From the NCBI RefSeq assembly GCF_022842015.1, contig NZ_JALHQJ010000024.1, positions 1-40,406 on the forward strand: a stretch of 40,406 nt of DNA, in the 5' to 3' direction. The notes beneath the pieces were generated by a model, which searched no databases, had not been told where the DNA came from, and saw only the letters and a list, made by a program, of their open reading frames with translations. Positions within the stretch are counted from its first letter, which is position 1. Every line of letters begins with the position of its first letter. Both the position numbers and the translations under genes were made by a program. Shown piece by piece: positions 19,049 through 28,007 of the stretch. The DNA is from Nitrosomonas sp. GTDB lineage: Bacteria > Pseudomonadota > Gammaproteobacteria > Burkholderiales > Nitrosomonadaceae.

Positions 19049-20032
19049 ATGAAACTTCAACAACTTCGCTATTTGTGTGAAACAGCTCGTCAGGATATGA
19101 ATTTGTCCAAAGCGGCCAAAAATCTGCACACCTCCCAACCAGCCATCAGCAAACAAATTCAGATGCTTGAGCACGAACTCGGAGTCGATATTTTTTTGCG
19201 CAATGGCAAACGCATTGTAAAAATCACCCCTCCCGGACAATTGATTATTCAAACTGCCACTCGAATGTTACGCGACGCTGACAATCTAAAAAAAATTGCG
19301 CAGGAATTTACTAACGAAGCGAGCGGCACTCTTACTATCGCAACTACTCATACTCAGGCTCGCTACGCGCTACCGGTAGTAATCAAGCGTTTTACCACGC
19401 GCTATCCAAAAGTTAAACTTATCCTGCGCCAAGGTAGTCCGATGCAGATCTCAGCTTTAGTAACTTCCGGCGAAGCGGATGTCGCAATTGCTACGGAAGC
19501 CATTGAACAATTCCATGAACTTGTCATGCTGCCATGCTATGTATGGAATCGATGTGTCATTGTACTACCCAAGCATCCGCTCTTGAAGGCAAAAAAACTC
19601 ACGTTGGAAGCAATCAATCAATATCCTATTATTACTTATGACTTCGCTTTCACTGGCCGCTCAAAAATCAATCAGGCTTTTGCAAACCATGGACTAGAAC
19701 CTAATGTAGTATTAACAGCAATTGATTCAGACGTAATCAAAACTTACGTGGAATTGGGATTGGGCGTTGGCATACTAGCTAATATGGCTTTTGACGCCAA
19801 GCGTGACAAGAACCTAAGGTCTATTGATGCCAGCCACCTGTTTGAATCCAGCACAACGCGTATTGGTATAAGTCGTCATAGTTATTTGCGCGGTTATATT
19901 TTCGATTTTATCGAAATGTTTGCACCACATCTAAATCATGCAAGCATTAAAGCTACACTGGAAAGCAACACGAGTAATGACATAGAAAATTCTGCAACAT
20001 CTATAACTACAAGTTCACACAATGCAAATTGA
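19049..20032 (+). CDS. cysB: LysR-family transcriptional regulator CysB
   Basis: Activator of sulfate assimilation genes that responds to N-acetylserine. The 327 residues hold an N-terminal winged helix-turn-helix (MKLQQLRYLCETARQDMNLS, with TSQPAISKQIQMLE as the recognition region) and a two-lobed effector domain. The RQGSPMQI segment and the GLGVGILANMAF motif are CysB/Cbl hallmarks. It is divergent from the cysI operon. Family evidence cannot fully separate CysB from Cbl, but its position favours CysB. The last 40 residues are Ser/Asn/Thr-rich and variable. Confidence 0.93.
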   Translation: MKLQQLRYLCETARQDMNLSKAAKNLHTSQPAISKQIQMLEHELGVDIFLRNGKRIVKITPPGQLIIQTATRMLRDADNLKKIAQEFTNEASGTLTIATTHTQARYALPVVIKRFTTRYPKVKLILRQGSPMQISALVTSGEADVAIATEAIEQFHELVMLPCYVWNRCVIVLPKHPLLKAKKLTLEAINQYPIITYDFAFTGRSKINQAFANHGLEPNVVLTAIDSDVIKTYVELGLGVGILANMAFDAKRDKNLRSIDASHLFESSTTRIGISRHSYLRGYIFDFIEMFAPHLNHASIKATLESNTSNDIENSATSITTSSHNAN

Positions 20033-20116
20033 TTCCCACTAAAATTAAAAGTACTATGGGGAAAAAGATTGTTGTACGTTGAAACTAAGCACAGGATATT
20101 TTTATAAGGCCATAAA

Positions 20117-20698
20117 ATGAAAACAATTCTTAGTCTTTTACTGGCATCGCTCATACTGGCAATTATTGCTCTTGGATCAGGAGGTTACAATATGGCAGCC
20201 ACAGAAAAACACTGGGGCATCACTGAGAAGATCATCGAATGGGTGCGCGAAAGTTCCATTGAGGCGCGCGCCAAGAACCTGACAGTACCTTCACTGGAAG
20301 ATACGGAACTACTCGCTCAAGGCGCCGTAGACTATAGCGCCATGTGCATAGATTGCCACTTAGCGCCCGGCATCAAACCGACAGAGCTCTCAATCGGCTT
20401 GTATCCTCAGCCACCCATATTTCATCAACGCGAACCTATCAACGATCCAGTCAAACAATTGGAGCGCGCCAGATCACATTTTTGGGTAATAAAGAACGGA
20501 TTAAAAATGACCGCCATGCCAGCGTGGGGCTTAAGCCATGATGATCAGGCTATTTGGGGAATGGTGGCCTTTGTTCTGAAGTTAAGTCACATGACACCTG
20601 AACAACACCAAGACCTCATGAAAGCCGCGCAAGATCACGGCCATAATCATGGTCATAGTCACGATCAAGATCAAGATCAAGATCACGGTGATCATTAA
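20117..20698 (+). CDS. Class I-type c-type cytochrome with a His/Asp-rich C-terminal tail
   Basis: 193 residues. An N-terminal hydrophobic segment (about 2-21) acts as a signal peptide or membrane anchor, putting the protein in the periplasm. One haem site, CIDCH (Cys77, Cys80, His81), is followed by MTAMPAWG, whose Met134 is the likely sixth ligand. The final 20 residues (174-193) are almost only His, Asp, Gln, Gly, Asn and Ser, built of HGHNHGHSH then repeated DQ pairs, a likely metal-binding tail. The redox partner is unknown. The gene lies 84 bases after cysB on the same strand but seems functionally separate. Confidence 0.88.
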   Translation: MKTILSLLLASLILAIIALGSGGYNMAATEKHWGITEKIIEWVRESSIEARAKNLTVPSLEDTELLAQGAVDYSAMCIDCHLAPGIKPTELSIGLYPQPPIFHQREPINDPVKQLERARSHFWVIKNGLKMTAMPAWGLSHDDQAIWGMVAFVLKLSHMTPEQHQDLMKAAQDHGHNHGHSHDQDQDQDHGDH

Positions 20699-20736
20699 TA
20701 AGCTCTTATGTTTATGCAGCGTTATGTACGCTGTCA

Positions 20737-21180
20737 TTGAAGCCAACGACATTGATCCGATCATTGCTGGCTAAGAGCTTTATCACCAGCTACCTTAACA
20801 CGCACTATCAGGTTGGGACCGGCCCAGATGCAATTGTCCTGCGCATCGGCCAGCATTCAAAACCACTCACCAAACTTCTTGAGACACTTAAACAATCCTT
20901 CGCTGCGATAATCAGTGCGTATAATCCATGCAGCCGACTCGTAAGCAATGAAATGAACTTAATTGCACACGAATTACTCAGGAATTATTTGAATCACCAT
21001 GCTTACGCGATGATTGAAAGCCTGAATGTAGATCCATCTGGCAAATGGCCGTCTGAGAAAAGCTTTTTTGTTCCTGGATTGGATCTCAATACCGCCCGTT
21101 CAATCGGACAGAAATTCAATCAAAATGCGATTGTATGGATTGATAGTGAAGCAATTTCTCGCCTAATATTATTGCGCTAA
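20737..21180 (+). CDS. DUF3293 family protein
   Basis: 147 residues with the DUF3293 pattern: SAYNPCSRLVSNEMN in the middle, then DPSGKWPSEKSFFVPGLDL and a closing GQKFNQNAIVWIDS. The family has no known function; no signal peptide or membrane segment is seen. The start is a TTG at 20737, because no ATG occurs in frame before residue 65; other weak starts nearby cannot be excluded. It begins 38 bases after the cytochrome gene. Confidence 0.78.
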   Translation: MKPTTLIRSLLAKSFITSYLNTHYQVGTGPDAIVLRIGQHSKPLTKLLETLKQSFAAIISAYNPCSRLVSNEMNLIAHELLRNYLNHHAYAMIESLNVDPSGKWPSEKSFFVPGLDLNTARSIGQKFNQNAIVWIDSEAISRLILLR

Positions 21181-21309
21181 AAAATCAGATTCTGTACTTT
21201 TTGCAAAAAAAGACCGCCCTCAAAATTTACTTAGCTGAAAATTCAGTGTGGCTGGCAACACAAACCCGATGCTATACTCAACGCTTTACAATATAGTTGG
21301 AAGATCATT

Positions 21310-22170
21310 ATGAAGCGAACACTCACCTTTCTGACTTTAGCTATCTTCAGTTTTGGCTTACTTGCTTTTGATGCGGAAGCAAAACGCATGGGCGGTGGCA
21401 AAAGTTTCGGCAAACAACGTCAATCCGTTAATCAGCAACAAGCTGCACCCGCTCCTCAACAAACGCCTGCTGCGGCACCTGCAGCCGCTGCGGGCGGCAG
21501 TAAGTGGGGTGGCGCATTAGCCGGCTTGGCCGCTGGTGGTTTATTGGCTGCACTCTTTATGGGAGGTGCGTTTGAAAACATCAACATGATGGATATCGTA
21601 ACTATGCTGTTACTCGTAGGCGCTGTGTTTTTCATCATCCGCATGTTGCGTAAACCCAAGGCCGAACAATCGCCTTCCATGCAATACTCGGGCATGAATA
21701 CCAACACACGCGATAACTTCAATACTTCAGCCTTTGCCCCGCCTGCCGGAACCACAACTGCAGGCACTCAAGCAGCTTATCGGCAACCCAATATTCCCGC
21801 AGATTTCAAAGTAGAGCCATTTTTGCGTAATGCAAAAGCTTCATTTATGCGCTTGCAGGTCGCTCACGACCATGGTGATATCAATGAAATTCGTGACTAC
21901 ACAACACCGGAGATGCTGGCAGAAATTAGCACACAAATCAATGAACGGGGTGACGCACAACAAAGAACTGAAATCCTGTTCATTGATGCCAATTTGCTAG
22001 AAGTTGAAACAACCGATGACATGGCCATCGCAAGTGTTCGCTTCACCGGTCAACTGAAAGACTTACCTGATGGCGAACCAGAAGTATTTGATGAAATCTG
22101 GCATGTGCAGAAAGACCTCAAGGATCCAGATGCGACATGGTTATTAGCCGGCATTCAGCAAGTCTCCTAA
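21310..22170 (+). CDS. Tim44-like domain protein
   Basis: 286 residues. A signal-peptide-like N-terminus (to about residue 24, ending DAEA) is followed by a Gln/Ala/Pro-rich low-complexity stretch, a Gly/Ala-rich hydrophobic segment (about 70-88) and a second membrane segment (about 95-112). The C-terminal 120 residues (FKVEPFLRNAKASFMRLQVA onward) form a Tim44-like/SnoaL-type fold. Bacterial Tim44-like proteins are conserved in betaproteobacteria, but their function is unsettled. Monocistronic; ATG about ten bases after a GGAAG site. Confidence 0.85.
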   Translation: MKRTLTFLTLAIFSFGLLAFDAEAKRMGGGKSFGKQRQSVNQQQAAPAPQQTPAAAPAAAAGGSKWGGALAGLAAGGLLAALFMGGAFENINMMDIVTMLLLVGAVFFIIRMLRKPKAEQSPSMQYSGMNTNTRDNFNTSAFAPPAGTTTAGTQAAYRQPNIPADFKVEPFLRNAKASFMRLQVAHDHGDINEIRDYTTPEMLAEISTQINERGDAQQRTEILFIDANLLEVETTDDMAIASVRFTGQLKDLPDGEPEVFDEIWHVQKDLKDPDATWLLAGIQQVS

Positions 22171-22190
22171 TTTGTTGCATCCTATCCCAG

Positions 22191-22223
22191 CTGGCCTGCC
22201 GCTGTTTGAATAGCGCTGGCCAG
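22191..22223 (+). terminator. Imperfect stem-loop after the Tim44-like gene
   Basis: CTGGCCTGCCGCT (22191-22203) pairs imperfectly with AGCGCTGGCCAG (22212-22223) around an 8-base loop. There is no T-run, so a rho-independent terminator is doubtful; it could be an mRNA 3' stabiliser. Confidence 0.4.
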
Positions 22224-22271
22224 GATTAATAAATTACCTCAAGTATAAACTGCATTATCACTTCAACCATC

Positions 22272-22772
22272 ATGTACACGCGATTGTCAAAAACTATAAT
22301 GGTATTGGCTTTTGCGTTGTACACGTCGCTGGTAGCATTCAATAACCTCACCGATTACAACTCAAATTTTTCCATCACTGCACATGTCCTGTTGATGGAT
22401 ACGACTTTTCCTGATAATCAGGGTCTCTGGCGGGCAATCAAATCTCCTTCTCTACATCATGTGGCGTATGGCCTGATCATTGCTACTGAAATTCTGATTG
22501 CTGGGCTATGTTGGCTGGGTGGCTTGCGTTTATACCAGAACATCAGAAATCCATCATCTTTCAATCAAGCAAAAAGCTTGGCAATACTCGGCCTCACTCT
22601 CGGTTTCTTGCTGTGGTTCACCGGATTTATGACCATTGGCGGGGAGTGGTTTTTAATGTGGCAATCGGAAACCGCCAGTGGTCAGCAAGCTGCATTTCGT
22701 TTAGTGATGATTACTGTCGTCACCCTCATTTACCTGATCCAGGTAGACGAAGATAAGCATAGTCACAGTTAA
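22272..22772 (+). CDS. DUF2165 family integral membrane protein
   Basis: 166 residues with four hydrophobic helices (about 6-24, 64-85, 103-122 and 141-156). The conserved FNNLTDYNSNF after helix 1 and MTIGGEWFLMWQS before helix 4 identify the DUF2165 small-membrane-protein family. Function unknown. It sits about 100 bases after the Tim44-like gene and converges with the GlcG-like gene. Confidence 0.85.
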   Translation: MYTRLSKTIMVLAFALYTSLVAFNNLTDYNSNFSITAHVLLMDTTFPDNQGLWRAIKSPSLHHVAYGLIIATEILIAGLCWLGGLRLYQNIRNPSSFNQAKSLAILGLTLGFLLWFTGFMTIGGEWFLMWQSETASGQQAAFRLVMITVVTLIYLIQVDEDKHSHS

Positions 22773-22870
22773 AGATTGTTACAAACACCCATTTCTTCTC
22801 TGAAGAAGTAATGCAAGTTCATAACCACATCAACACACGTGAGATCTTTAGCAAATTTTTAGCATGGAAA

Positions 22871-23278
22871 TCAAGACGGCAACGCATCAATTCCAGCCTG
22901 AGCTACCTGTGCATCCTGGAAAGATCTTACACCACTGACCCCGATTGCACCGACAAATTGATCATTCACAATGATCGGCAGTCCGCCTTCAATCGGCAAG
23001 GCGCCGGGTAAGCCCAGGTAACGCAATTGCCCTTCCGCAATATTTTCTTCCCATACTTTGGTCGGACGGCGAAAGGCTATTGCAGTACGCGCTTTTTTAA
23101 TCGCCACATCAATACTGCCATACTGCACATGATCCAAACGTTGCAAGAAAAGTAAATGACCGCCATCATCGACAATAGCAATGACAACCGGCCATCCATT
23201 CCGCATCGCTTCCAATTCTGCACCTATCGCCATTTTCTTGGCATCGTCCAGTGTGAGAATTACTTTGTCAGCAGTCAT
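22871..23278 (-). CDS. GlcG/HbpS family protein
   Basis: 135 residues matching the GlcG/HbpS (DUF336) fold throughout: LTLDDAKKMAIGAELEA, IAIVDDGGHLLFLQRLD, a GGLPI strand and the C-terminal GAIGVSG motif. Some members bind haem extracellularly (HbpS) or cobalamin precursors; others lie in glycolate operons. There is no signal peptide, so a cytoplasmic role is likelier. No adjacent gene gives a function. It is on the same strand as cysK-cysE, about 107 bases downstream of cysE. Confidence 0.82.
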   Translation of the reverse strand: MTADKVILTLDDAKKMAIGAELEAMRNGWPVVIAIVDDGGHLLFLQRLDHVQYGSIDVAIKKARTAIAFRRPTKVWEENIAEGQLRYLGLPGALPIEGGLPIIVNDQFVGAIGVSGVRSFQDAQVAQAGIDALPS

Positions 23279-23385
23279 GTGATTCCTAAAATGTCAAAAA
23301 AGCCCGTTGAAAAAACTCCCTGCATTGCCGCTGCGGTATTAAAAACTGCTCAAAATGCTCATTTATTATATGAATCCAGCAGCAT

Positions 23386-24336
23386 TTAAATCCCGGCGCC
23401 GTCTTCAAACACTTCCTGACGCATCTGTGCCTGAGAAATATTACTGCCCGGTGGAACGCTTCGCGTCAGCCATACATTACCACCGATCGTCGACCCCCGT
23501 CCTATGGTAATACGTCCCAGAATCGTTGCTCCAGCATAGATCACCACGTCATCTTCCACAATAGGATGACGCAAATTGCCTTTCACCAACGTACCATTCT
23601 CATCCACTGGAAAACGTTTAGCACCCAGCGTAACTGCTTGATATAAGCGAACATTATGCCCAATGATTGCAGTCTCTCCAATCACCACACCGGTGCCATG
23701 ATCGATAAAAAAACTGCCATTGATCTGCGCGCCTGGATGAATTTCTATACCGGTCACAGAATGCGCAATCTCAGAAATCATACGCGCGATCAGAGGCACC
23801 CCCAATCCGTGCAAAACATGCGCTAGCCGGTAATGCGTAATCGCCATAATACCAGGATAACAAACCAGCACCTCATCTACATTCCGTGCCGCCGGATCGC
23901 CTTCATACGCTGCCTTAATATCAGTTTCCAACAAACTCCGGATCTCCGGCAAATATTTTGCAAACGCCTGCGTAATTGCTACCGATTGCGCACGATCTTC
24001 ATCGCTAAGAACTTCCAAACCAGAGTTATAGTGCAACTCATGCTGAATCTGCACCATCAACTCACGCAATGTCATATTCAGCGTATGTCCAACATAATGA
24101 TCGATACCTTCATCAGCCAATTCAGATGAACCCAATCGATTAGGGAACATAGCCGCACTCAAACCCTCCGCAACACTGGCCAGAATCCTACGCGACGGCA
24201 ACCTGGGCGGGCGATCATGCCGGTTACGGCTTTCTAATGAGGCCATACGCAATGCACGCAATTCAGCTACGATACTGTCCACATCCAGATGTGTGCTGCG
24301 CAGCAAAAGATCGCGCGTTCTCTTGGTAGTATTCAC
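23386..24336 (-). CDS. cysE: Serine O-acetyltransferase
   Basis: Makes O-acetylserine from serine and acetyl-CoA, the substrate of cysteine synthase. 316 residues: an N-terminal helical SATase domain (about 1-180), then a left-handed beta-helix with hexapeptide repeats. Catalytic-site segments HPGAQINGSFFIDHGTG and VIGETAIIGHNVRLYQAV are intact. It is the longer EpsC-like form. The GTG start overlaps the cysK TAG stop by one base, so cysK and cysE are translationally coupled and supply consecutive steps. Confidence 0.94.
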   Translation of the reverse strand: MNTTKRTRDLLLRSTHLDVDSIVAELRALRMASLESRNRHDRPPRLPSRRILASVAEGLSAAMFPNRLGSSELADEGIDHYVGHTLNMTLRELMVQIQHELHYNSGLEVLSDEDRAQSVAITQAFAKYLPEIRSLLETDIKAAYEGDPAARNVDEVLVCYPGIMAITHYRLAHVLHGLGVPLIARMISEIAHSVTGIEIHPGAQINGSFFIDHGTGVVIGETAIIGHNVRLYQAVTLGAKRFPVDENGTLVKGNLRHPIVEDDVVIYAGATILGRITIGRGSTIGGNVWLTRSVPPGSNISQAQMRQEVFEDGAGI

Positions 24337-25313
24337 TATGCTGTCAAACCTTGTTCATTAAACATACCTTCAAACAATACACTGCTTAGGTAACGCTCAG
24401 CGGAATCAGGCAATATCACTACGATGGTTTTCCCCGCATTCTGAGGATGCTTAGCATGACGTACTGCCGCCGCCACAGCCGCACCGCAGGAAATACCAGC
24501 TAAGATACCCTCCTCGCGCGCTAAGCGCCGTGCAAATAGTATCGCCTCTTCATTGGTAACTTGCTCGATTTCATCCACCAGTGAAAGATCCAGATTATCA
24601 GGCACAAAACCAGCGCCAATACCTTGAATCTTATGTGGACCAGATGCCAATGAAATTCCAGCGCGTTTTTGTGACAATACTGGACTCGCCGTGGGCTCAA
24701 CTGCCACCGAAGTAATAGCTTTACCTCTGGTTTGTTTGATATAGCGAGAAACGCCAGTAATCGTGCCACCTGTACCCACGCCTGCTACAAAAATATCAAC
24801 AGCACCATCCGTATCGTTCCATATTTCCGGTCCGGTGGTTTTTTCATGAATTTCCGGATTGGCTGGGTTCTTGAACTGTTGCAGCAACACATAACGTCCC
24901 GGATCAGAAGCAACAATTTCTTCCGCTTTTGCCAAAGCTCCGTTCATACCGCGCGCGCCTTCGGTTAATTCCAGCTTGGCACCCAATGCAACCAACAACT
25001 TACGTCGTTCCACGCTCATCGTTTCCGGCATCGTCAAAGTCAACGGAATTCCTCGCGCGGCTGCCACGAAAGCCAACGCAATTCCCGTATTGCCGCTCGT
25101 AGGCTCAATAATCTCTTTCCCTGTCCCCAGTAACCCTTTACGCTCGGCGTCGTCAATCATAGCCACACCAATACGACACTTAACCGAATACGCCGGATTA
25201 CGCCCTTCAATCTTTCCCAACACAATTGCCGGCGCACCGTCAGTCACCCGATTGAGACGCACCAATGGAGTTTGTCCAATGGATAATGAATTGTCTTTAA
25301 ACCAATTTGCCAT
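24336..25313 (-). CDS. cysK: Cysteine synthase A (O-acetylserine sulfhydrylase)
   Basis: PLP enzyme that makes cysteine from O-acetylserine and sulfide. Its 325 residues are collinear with E. coli CysK: Lys45 in SVKCRIG is the PLP lysine, PTSGNTG binds the substrate carboxylate, and GTGGT binds the PLP phosphate. The SVKC context with Cys after Lys separates it from the CysM copy (SVKDR) at 39273. First gene of the cysK-cysE pair. It can also associate with CysE in the cysteine synthase complex, which suits the paired genes. Confidence 0.96.
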   Translation of the reverse strand: MANWFKDNSLSIGQTPLVRLNRVTDGAPAIVLGKIEGRNPAYSVKCRIGVAMIDDAERKGLLGTGKEIIEPTSGNTGIALAFVAAARGIPLTLTMPETMSVERRKLLVALGAKLELTEGARGMNGALAKAEEIVASDPGRYVLLQQFKNPANPEIHEKTTGPEIWNDTDGAVDIFVAGVGTGGTITGVSRYIKQTRGKAITSVAVEPTASPVLSQKRAGISLASGPHKIQGIGAGFVPDNLDLSLVDEIEQVTNEEAILFARRLAREEGILAGISCGAAVAAAVRHAKHPQNAGKTIVVILPDSAERYLSSVLFEGMFNEQGLTA

Positions 25314-25681
25314 GATTGCCCTTTATGAATTTGATACAGACCTCAGACCAAATTCACACTATTAATCTATTAAATAAAACACCAAATCAATCAATAACAC
25401 ACAGAATCTGATCGACTCTACATAAATAATGTATAACTCTGAAATTTAGAATCTAGCGCAACATCTGAATCAAAGTATTCAATATAGTGCATTCACTCCA
25501 AAGCCGAAAGTACACAGCTTGTGACAGGCTATTGAGTCATAATATTCGTAAACTTATCGATGGTTAAGTTGTACTGTACAGGAATAAAAAACAGAAGAAA
25601 AAAGAAGTGGCTTAGCTGATAGCAGCGGAAAAAAACTATCCTATCCACTCCTTGTGATAGCTCTGAAAAGATTAGCCATTA
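25314..25681. other. Intergenic region upstream of cysK
   Basis: About 370 bases between cysK and the tRNA gene. No ORF with coding character and no clear repeat is seen. It should hold the cysK promoter and perhaps a CysB site, but I cannot identify either. Confidence 0.4.
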
Positions 25682-25705
25682 AAAACCGATTCTTGCCCAT
25701 AAGAA
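25682..25705 (-). terminator. Possible terminator of the tRNA gene
   Basis: On the minus strand ATTCTT and AAGAAT (plus positions 25701-25706 and 25689-25694) form a short AT-rich hairpin followed by CGG and a run of five T. It starts at the CCA end. The stem is weak, so this is tentative. Confidence 0.45.
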
Positions 25706-25781
25706 TGGTGGCGAATCAGGGATTTGAACCCCGGACCAACGGATTATGATTCCGCTGCTCTAACCACTGAGCTAATTCGCC
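25706..25781 (-). tRNA. tRNA with anticodon CAT (Met, possibly Ile2)
   Basis: A 76-base cloverleaf with CCA encoded. The acceptor GGCGAAT pairs with ATTCGCC, discriminator A. D-arm AGCTCAGTGGTTAGAGC, T-arm with GGTTCAAATCC and anticodon loop ATCATAA on a 5-bp stem are present. A CAT anticodon fits elongator methionine or, if C34 is modified to lysidine, isoleucine (AUA). The absence of the three consecutive G-C pairs in the anticodon stem argues against initiator tRNA. Deciding between Met and Ile2 needs comparison with the other CAT tRNAs of the genome. Confidence 0.95.
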
Positions 25782-25805
25782 ACGCGCTTAAAACACAAGG
25801 GACGC

Positions 25806-25834
25806 ATTTTGCCTTTGAGGGGATGGCTTGTCAA
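25806..25834 (-). promoter_or_regulatory. Sigma-70 promoter of the tRNA gene
   Basis: On the minus strand TTGACA (25834-25829) is followed after exactly 17 bases by CAAAAT (25811-25806), a near-perfect sigma-70 promoter. A GC-rich GCGTCCC follows the -10, as in stringently controlled stable-RNA promoters. The tRNA 5' end is 24 bases downstream of the -10. Confidence 0.8.
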
Positions 25835-26041
25835 GATCAAAAATGTGACATGACAAGGGTTTATGCGTGTTCTCAGGGTATTGTGCAATGTTTACCGATA
25901 CTTTAGAGGTGAATCAGTAGCTTTGATTTATTGATTGAAAATACACGACTGCTCGTTGAATTGGACAACCATAAATTTGCTTTCAACGACGATTAACTTT
26001 GTGTTACCTGTTCATACCAAAGCATCTGTATAATCAATTCC

Positions 26042-27211
26042 ATGAAATTCGATATCATAGTAATCGGTGGTGGACTCGTCGGCGCAAGCTTGGTGGCTGC
26101 GCTTAAAGACAGCAGTCTAAAAATAGCCTTGATAGAACCACATAAATCCACGCCGGTACCTCAAGATGAAAGCTGGGATAGCCGGGTGTATGCAATTAGC
26201 CCGGGCAGCGCCGCTTTTCTGCAAAAACTGGGGGCATGGCAGCTAATGAAAGCTGAGCGAGTAGCGTCAGTTTATGAAATGGCGGTATTTGGCGACGACA
26301 ATACTGCACATATTAATTTCAGTGCGTACGAGATTGGTTTGCCCGAATTGGCATTTATTGCTGAAAACCGCCAGTTGCAAACAGCTGTCTGGCAAACACT
26401 CAGTTCTTCAAGAGAAAATATACAAATATTCTGCCCAGCAAAATGTACCGCAATCACTTGGCATGACACACATGTTGATGTGCAACTGTCAGACGGAACC
26501 CTAATTGAAACTGCACTAATAATAGGCGCAGATGGCGTAAATTCGTGGGTACGTAAACAGGCTGAGATTGAGGTATCGCGGCATGCTTACCATCAAATTG
26601 GCGTAGTAGCCAATTTCAGCACGGAACTATCTCATCGCCAGATTGCCCATCAATGGTTCAGGCGAGATGGTGTACTGGCATTACTCCCGTTACCGAGAAA
26701 GCGCGTATCTATGGTTTGGTCTACCACTGAGGATCACGCGATTTTCTTACGCAACTTGCCTGCGGAGGAACTCTGTCAGCAAGTAGAAGAAGCTTCTTCA
26801 CACGCAGTGGGTGCAATGCAGCTGATTTCGCCGCCAATAGGTTTTCCATTGAATTATGTACATGTAAAAAATTTGGTTAAGCCTCGCCTGGCGCTAATCG
26901 GCGATGCTGCGCATGGCATTCATCCGCTGGCCGGCCAAGGTGTCAACCTTGGATTGCGTGACGCACAGGAACTTGCGGCTATACTGAACACGCAAAACGC
27001 GTTGACGGATTGTGGCAATTATATGTTATTGCGGCGTTACGAGCTGGCACGCAAGGAAGATATTCTGGCTCTGGAATGGGTCACGAATGGTTTACAAAAA
27101 TTATTCAATAATCCAAATCCGACATTAGCCCGCATACGCAATTTAGGGCTTGAAATAACCAATCACTTGCCATTGATTAAAAATCGATTGATGCGGCACG
27201 CTTTGAACTAA
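26042..27211 (+). CDS. FAD-dependent ubiquinone-biosynthesis hydroxylase (UbiH/UbiF/COQ6 family)
   Basis: Flavin monooxygenase that hydroxylates the aromatic ring of a ubiquinone precursor. 389 residues: N-terminal FAD motif VIGGGLVGASL (about 6-16), the middle ADGVNS motif and the second FAD motif GDAAHGIHPLAGQGVNLGLRD. The ring position (UbiH, UbiF, UbiI or UbiM type) cannot be told from sequence alone. It starts at an ATG and lies 25 bases before dsbC, a pairing seen in other betaproteobacteria, so the two probably share a transcript. Confidence 0.9.
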   Translation: MKFDIIVIGGGLVGASLVAALKDSSLKIALIEPHKSTPVPQDESWDSRVYAISPGSAAFLQKLGAWQLMKAERVASVYEMAVFGDDNTAHINFSAYEIGLPELAFIAENRQLQTAVWQTLSSSRENIQIFCPAKCTAITWHDTHVDVQLSDGTLIETALIIGADGVNSWVRKQAEIEVSRHAYHQIGVVANFSTELSHRQIAHQWFRRDGVLALLPLPRKRVSMVWSTTEDHAIFLRNLPAEELCQQVEEASSHAVGAMQLISPPIGFPLNYVHVKNLVKPRLALIGDAAHGIHPLAGQGVNLGLRDAQELAAILNTQNALTDCGNYMLLRRYELARKEDILALEWVTNGLQKLFNNPNPTLARIRNLGLEITNHLPLIKNRLMRHALN

Positions 27212-27236
27212 ATTTCTTTTTTAAATTGGAGTTGTC

Positions 27237-27959
27237 ATGGCTACACACTTAAAGCTTTTCATTTTAATCCTATCATTAAGTTTTTTTTCCGGAACGCTCT
27301 GGGCTGATGAAGAAGCTGTTAAGAAGGCCGTTCAACCCCATTTCGAAGGCCAGAAAATTGACAGCATAAAGAAAACGCCTTTTTCAGGTCTATACGAAAT
27401 CGTTATAGGCGACGAACTTTTTTATTCCGATGACAAAGCAAATTATCTCTTTTTCGGTCACGTTATCGATACCAAAACCCGGGCTAGCATGACCAATGAG
27501 CGTATCCAAGAAATTAAGGCTGCACGACGCGTACCATTCGACACGCTGCCTCTGCAACATGCCATCAAAGCAGTCAAAGGCGATGGCAAACGCAAAGTGG
27601 CCGTTTATACGGATCCCAATTGCCCTTACTGCAAACAACTGGAAAAAGAGTTAATCAACATCACAAATGTCACCGTTTATAACCTGCTTTACCCGGTGCT
27701 TAACGGCTCAATGGAATTGTCAAAAAAAATCTGGTGCGCTGAAAATCAAATCAAGGCGTGGGAGGATTTTATGTTGAAAGGTACCGCACCAGCAGAAAAA
27801 GACTGCGAAACGCCACTGGAAACTTTGGTAAAATCAGGCCGTGAGAATAAAGTTTCCGGCACGCCGACGCTAATTTTCGCTGATGGCTCGGTTGTTGGAG
27901 GAATGATTCCTGCTGCAGCCATTGAGGAAAAGCTGGAAAGCACGAGCAAGGACAAATAA
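27237..27959 (+). CDS. dsbC: Thiol:disulfide interchange protein DsbC
   Basis: Periplasmic disulfide isomerase. 240 residues with a signal peptide (about 1-23, cleavage near LWA-DEE), an N-terminal dimerisation domain (about 24-90) and a thioredoxin-like domain with catalytic NCPYCK (Cys129 and Cys132) and cis-proline loop SGTPTLIF. Two further cysteines at about 169 and 188 match the structural pair of E. coli DsbC. In an organism rich in multihaem cytochromes such isomerisation would matter, an inference. A strong bidirectional terminator follows. Confidence 0.95.
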   Translation: MATHLKLFILILSLSFFSGTLWADEEAVKKAVQPHFEGQKIDSIKKTPFSGLYEIVIGDELFYSDDKANYLFFGHVIDTKTRASMTNERIQEIKAARRVPFDTLPLQHAIKAVKGDGKRKVAVYTDPNCPYCKQLEKELINITNVTVYNLLYPVLNGSMELSKKIWCAENQIKAWEDFMLKGTAPAEKDCETPLETLVKSGRENKVSGTPTLIFADGSVVGGMIPAAAIEEKLESTSKDK

Positions 27960-27973
27960 AACCTAAGAAACTT

Positions 27974-28007
27974 AAAAAGCTTGCTGATAAATTACAGCAA
28001 GCTTTTT
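27974..28007. terminator. Bidirectional rho-independent terminator between dsbC and mltA
   Basis: AAAAAGCTTGCTG (27974-27986) and CAGCAAGCTTTTT (27995-28007) form a perfect 13-bp stem with an 8-base loop and T-runs in both directions. It serves the convergent dsbC and mltA genes and overlaps the mltA stop codon. Confidence 0.93.

Noticed and set aside
22793..22807. Small palindrome TTCTTC/GAAGAA between two convergent genes
   Set aside because: Too short and without a T-run; not a convincing terminator.
25724..25906. A 60-codon plus-strand frame over the tRNA
   Set aside because: It covers the complete tRNA cloverleaf in antisense and its promoter, so it is not a gene.
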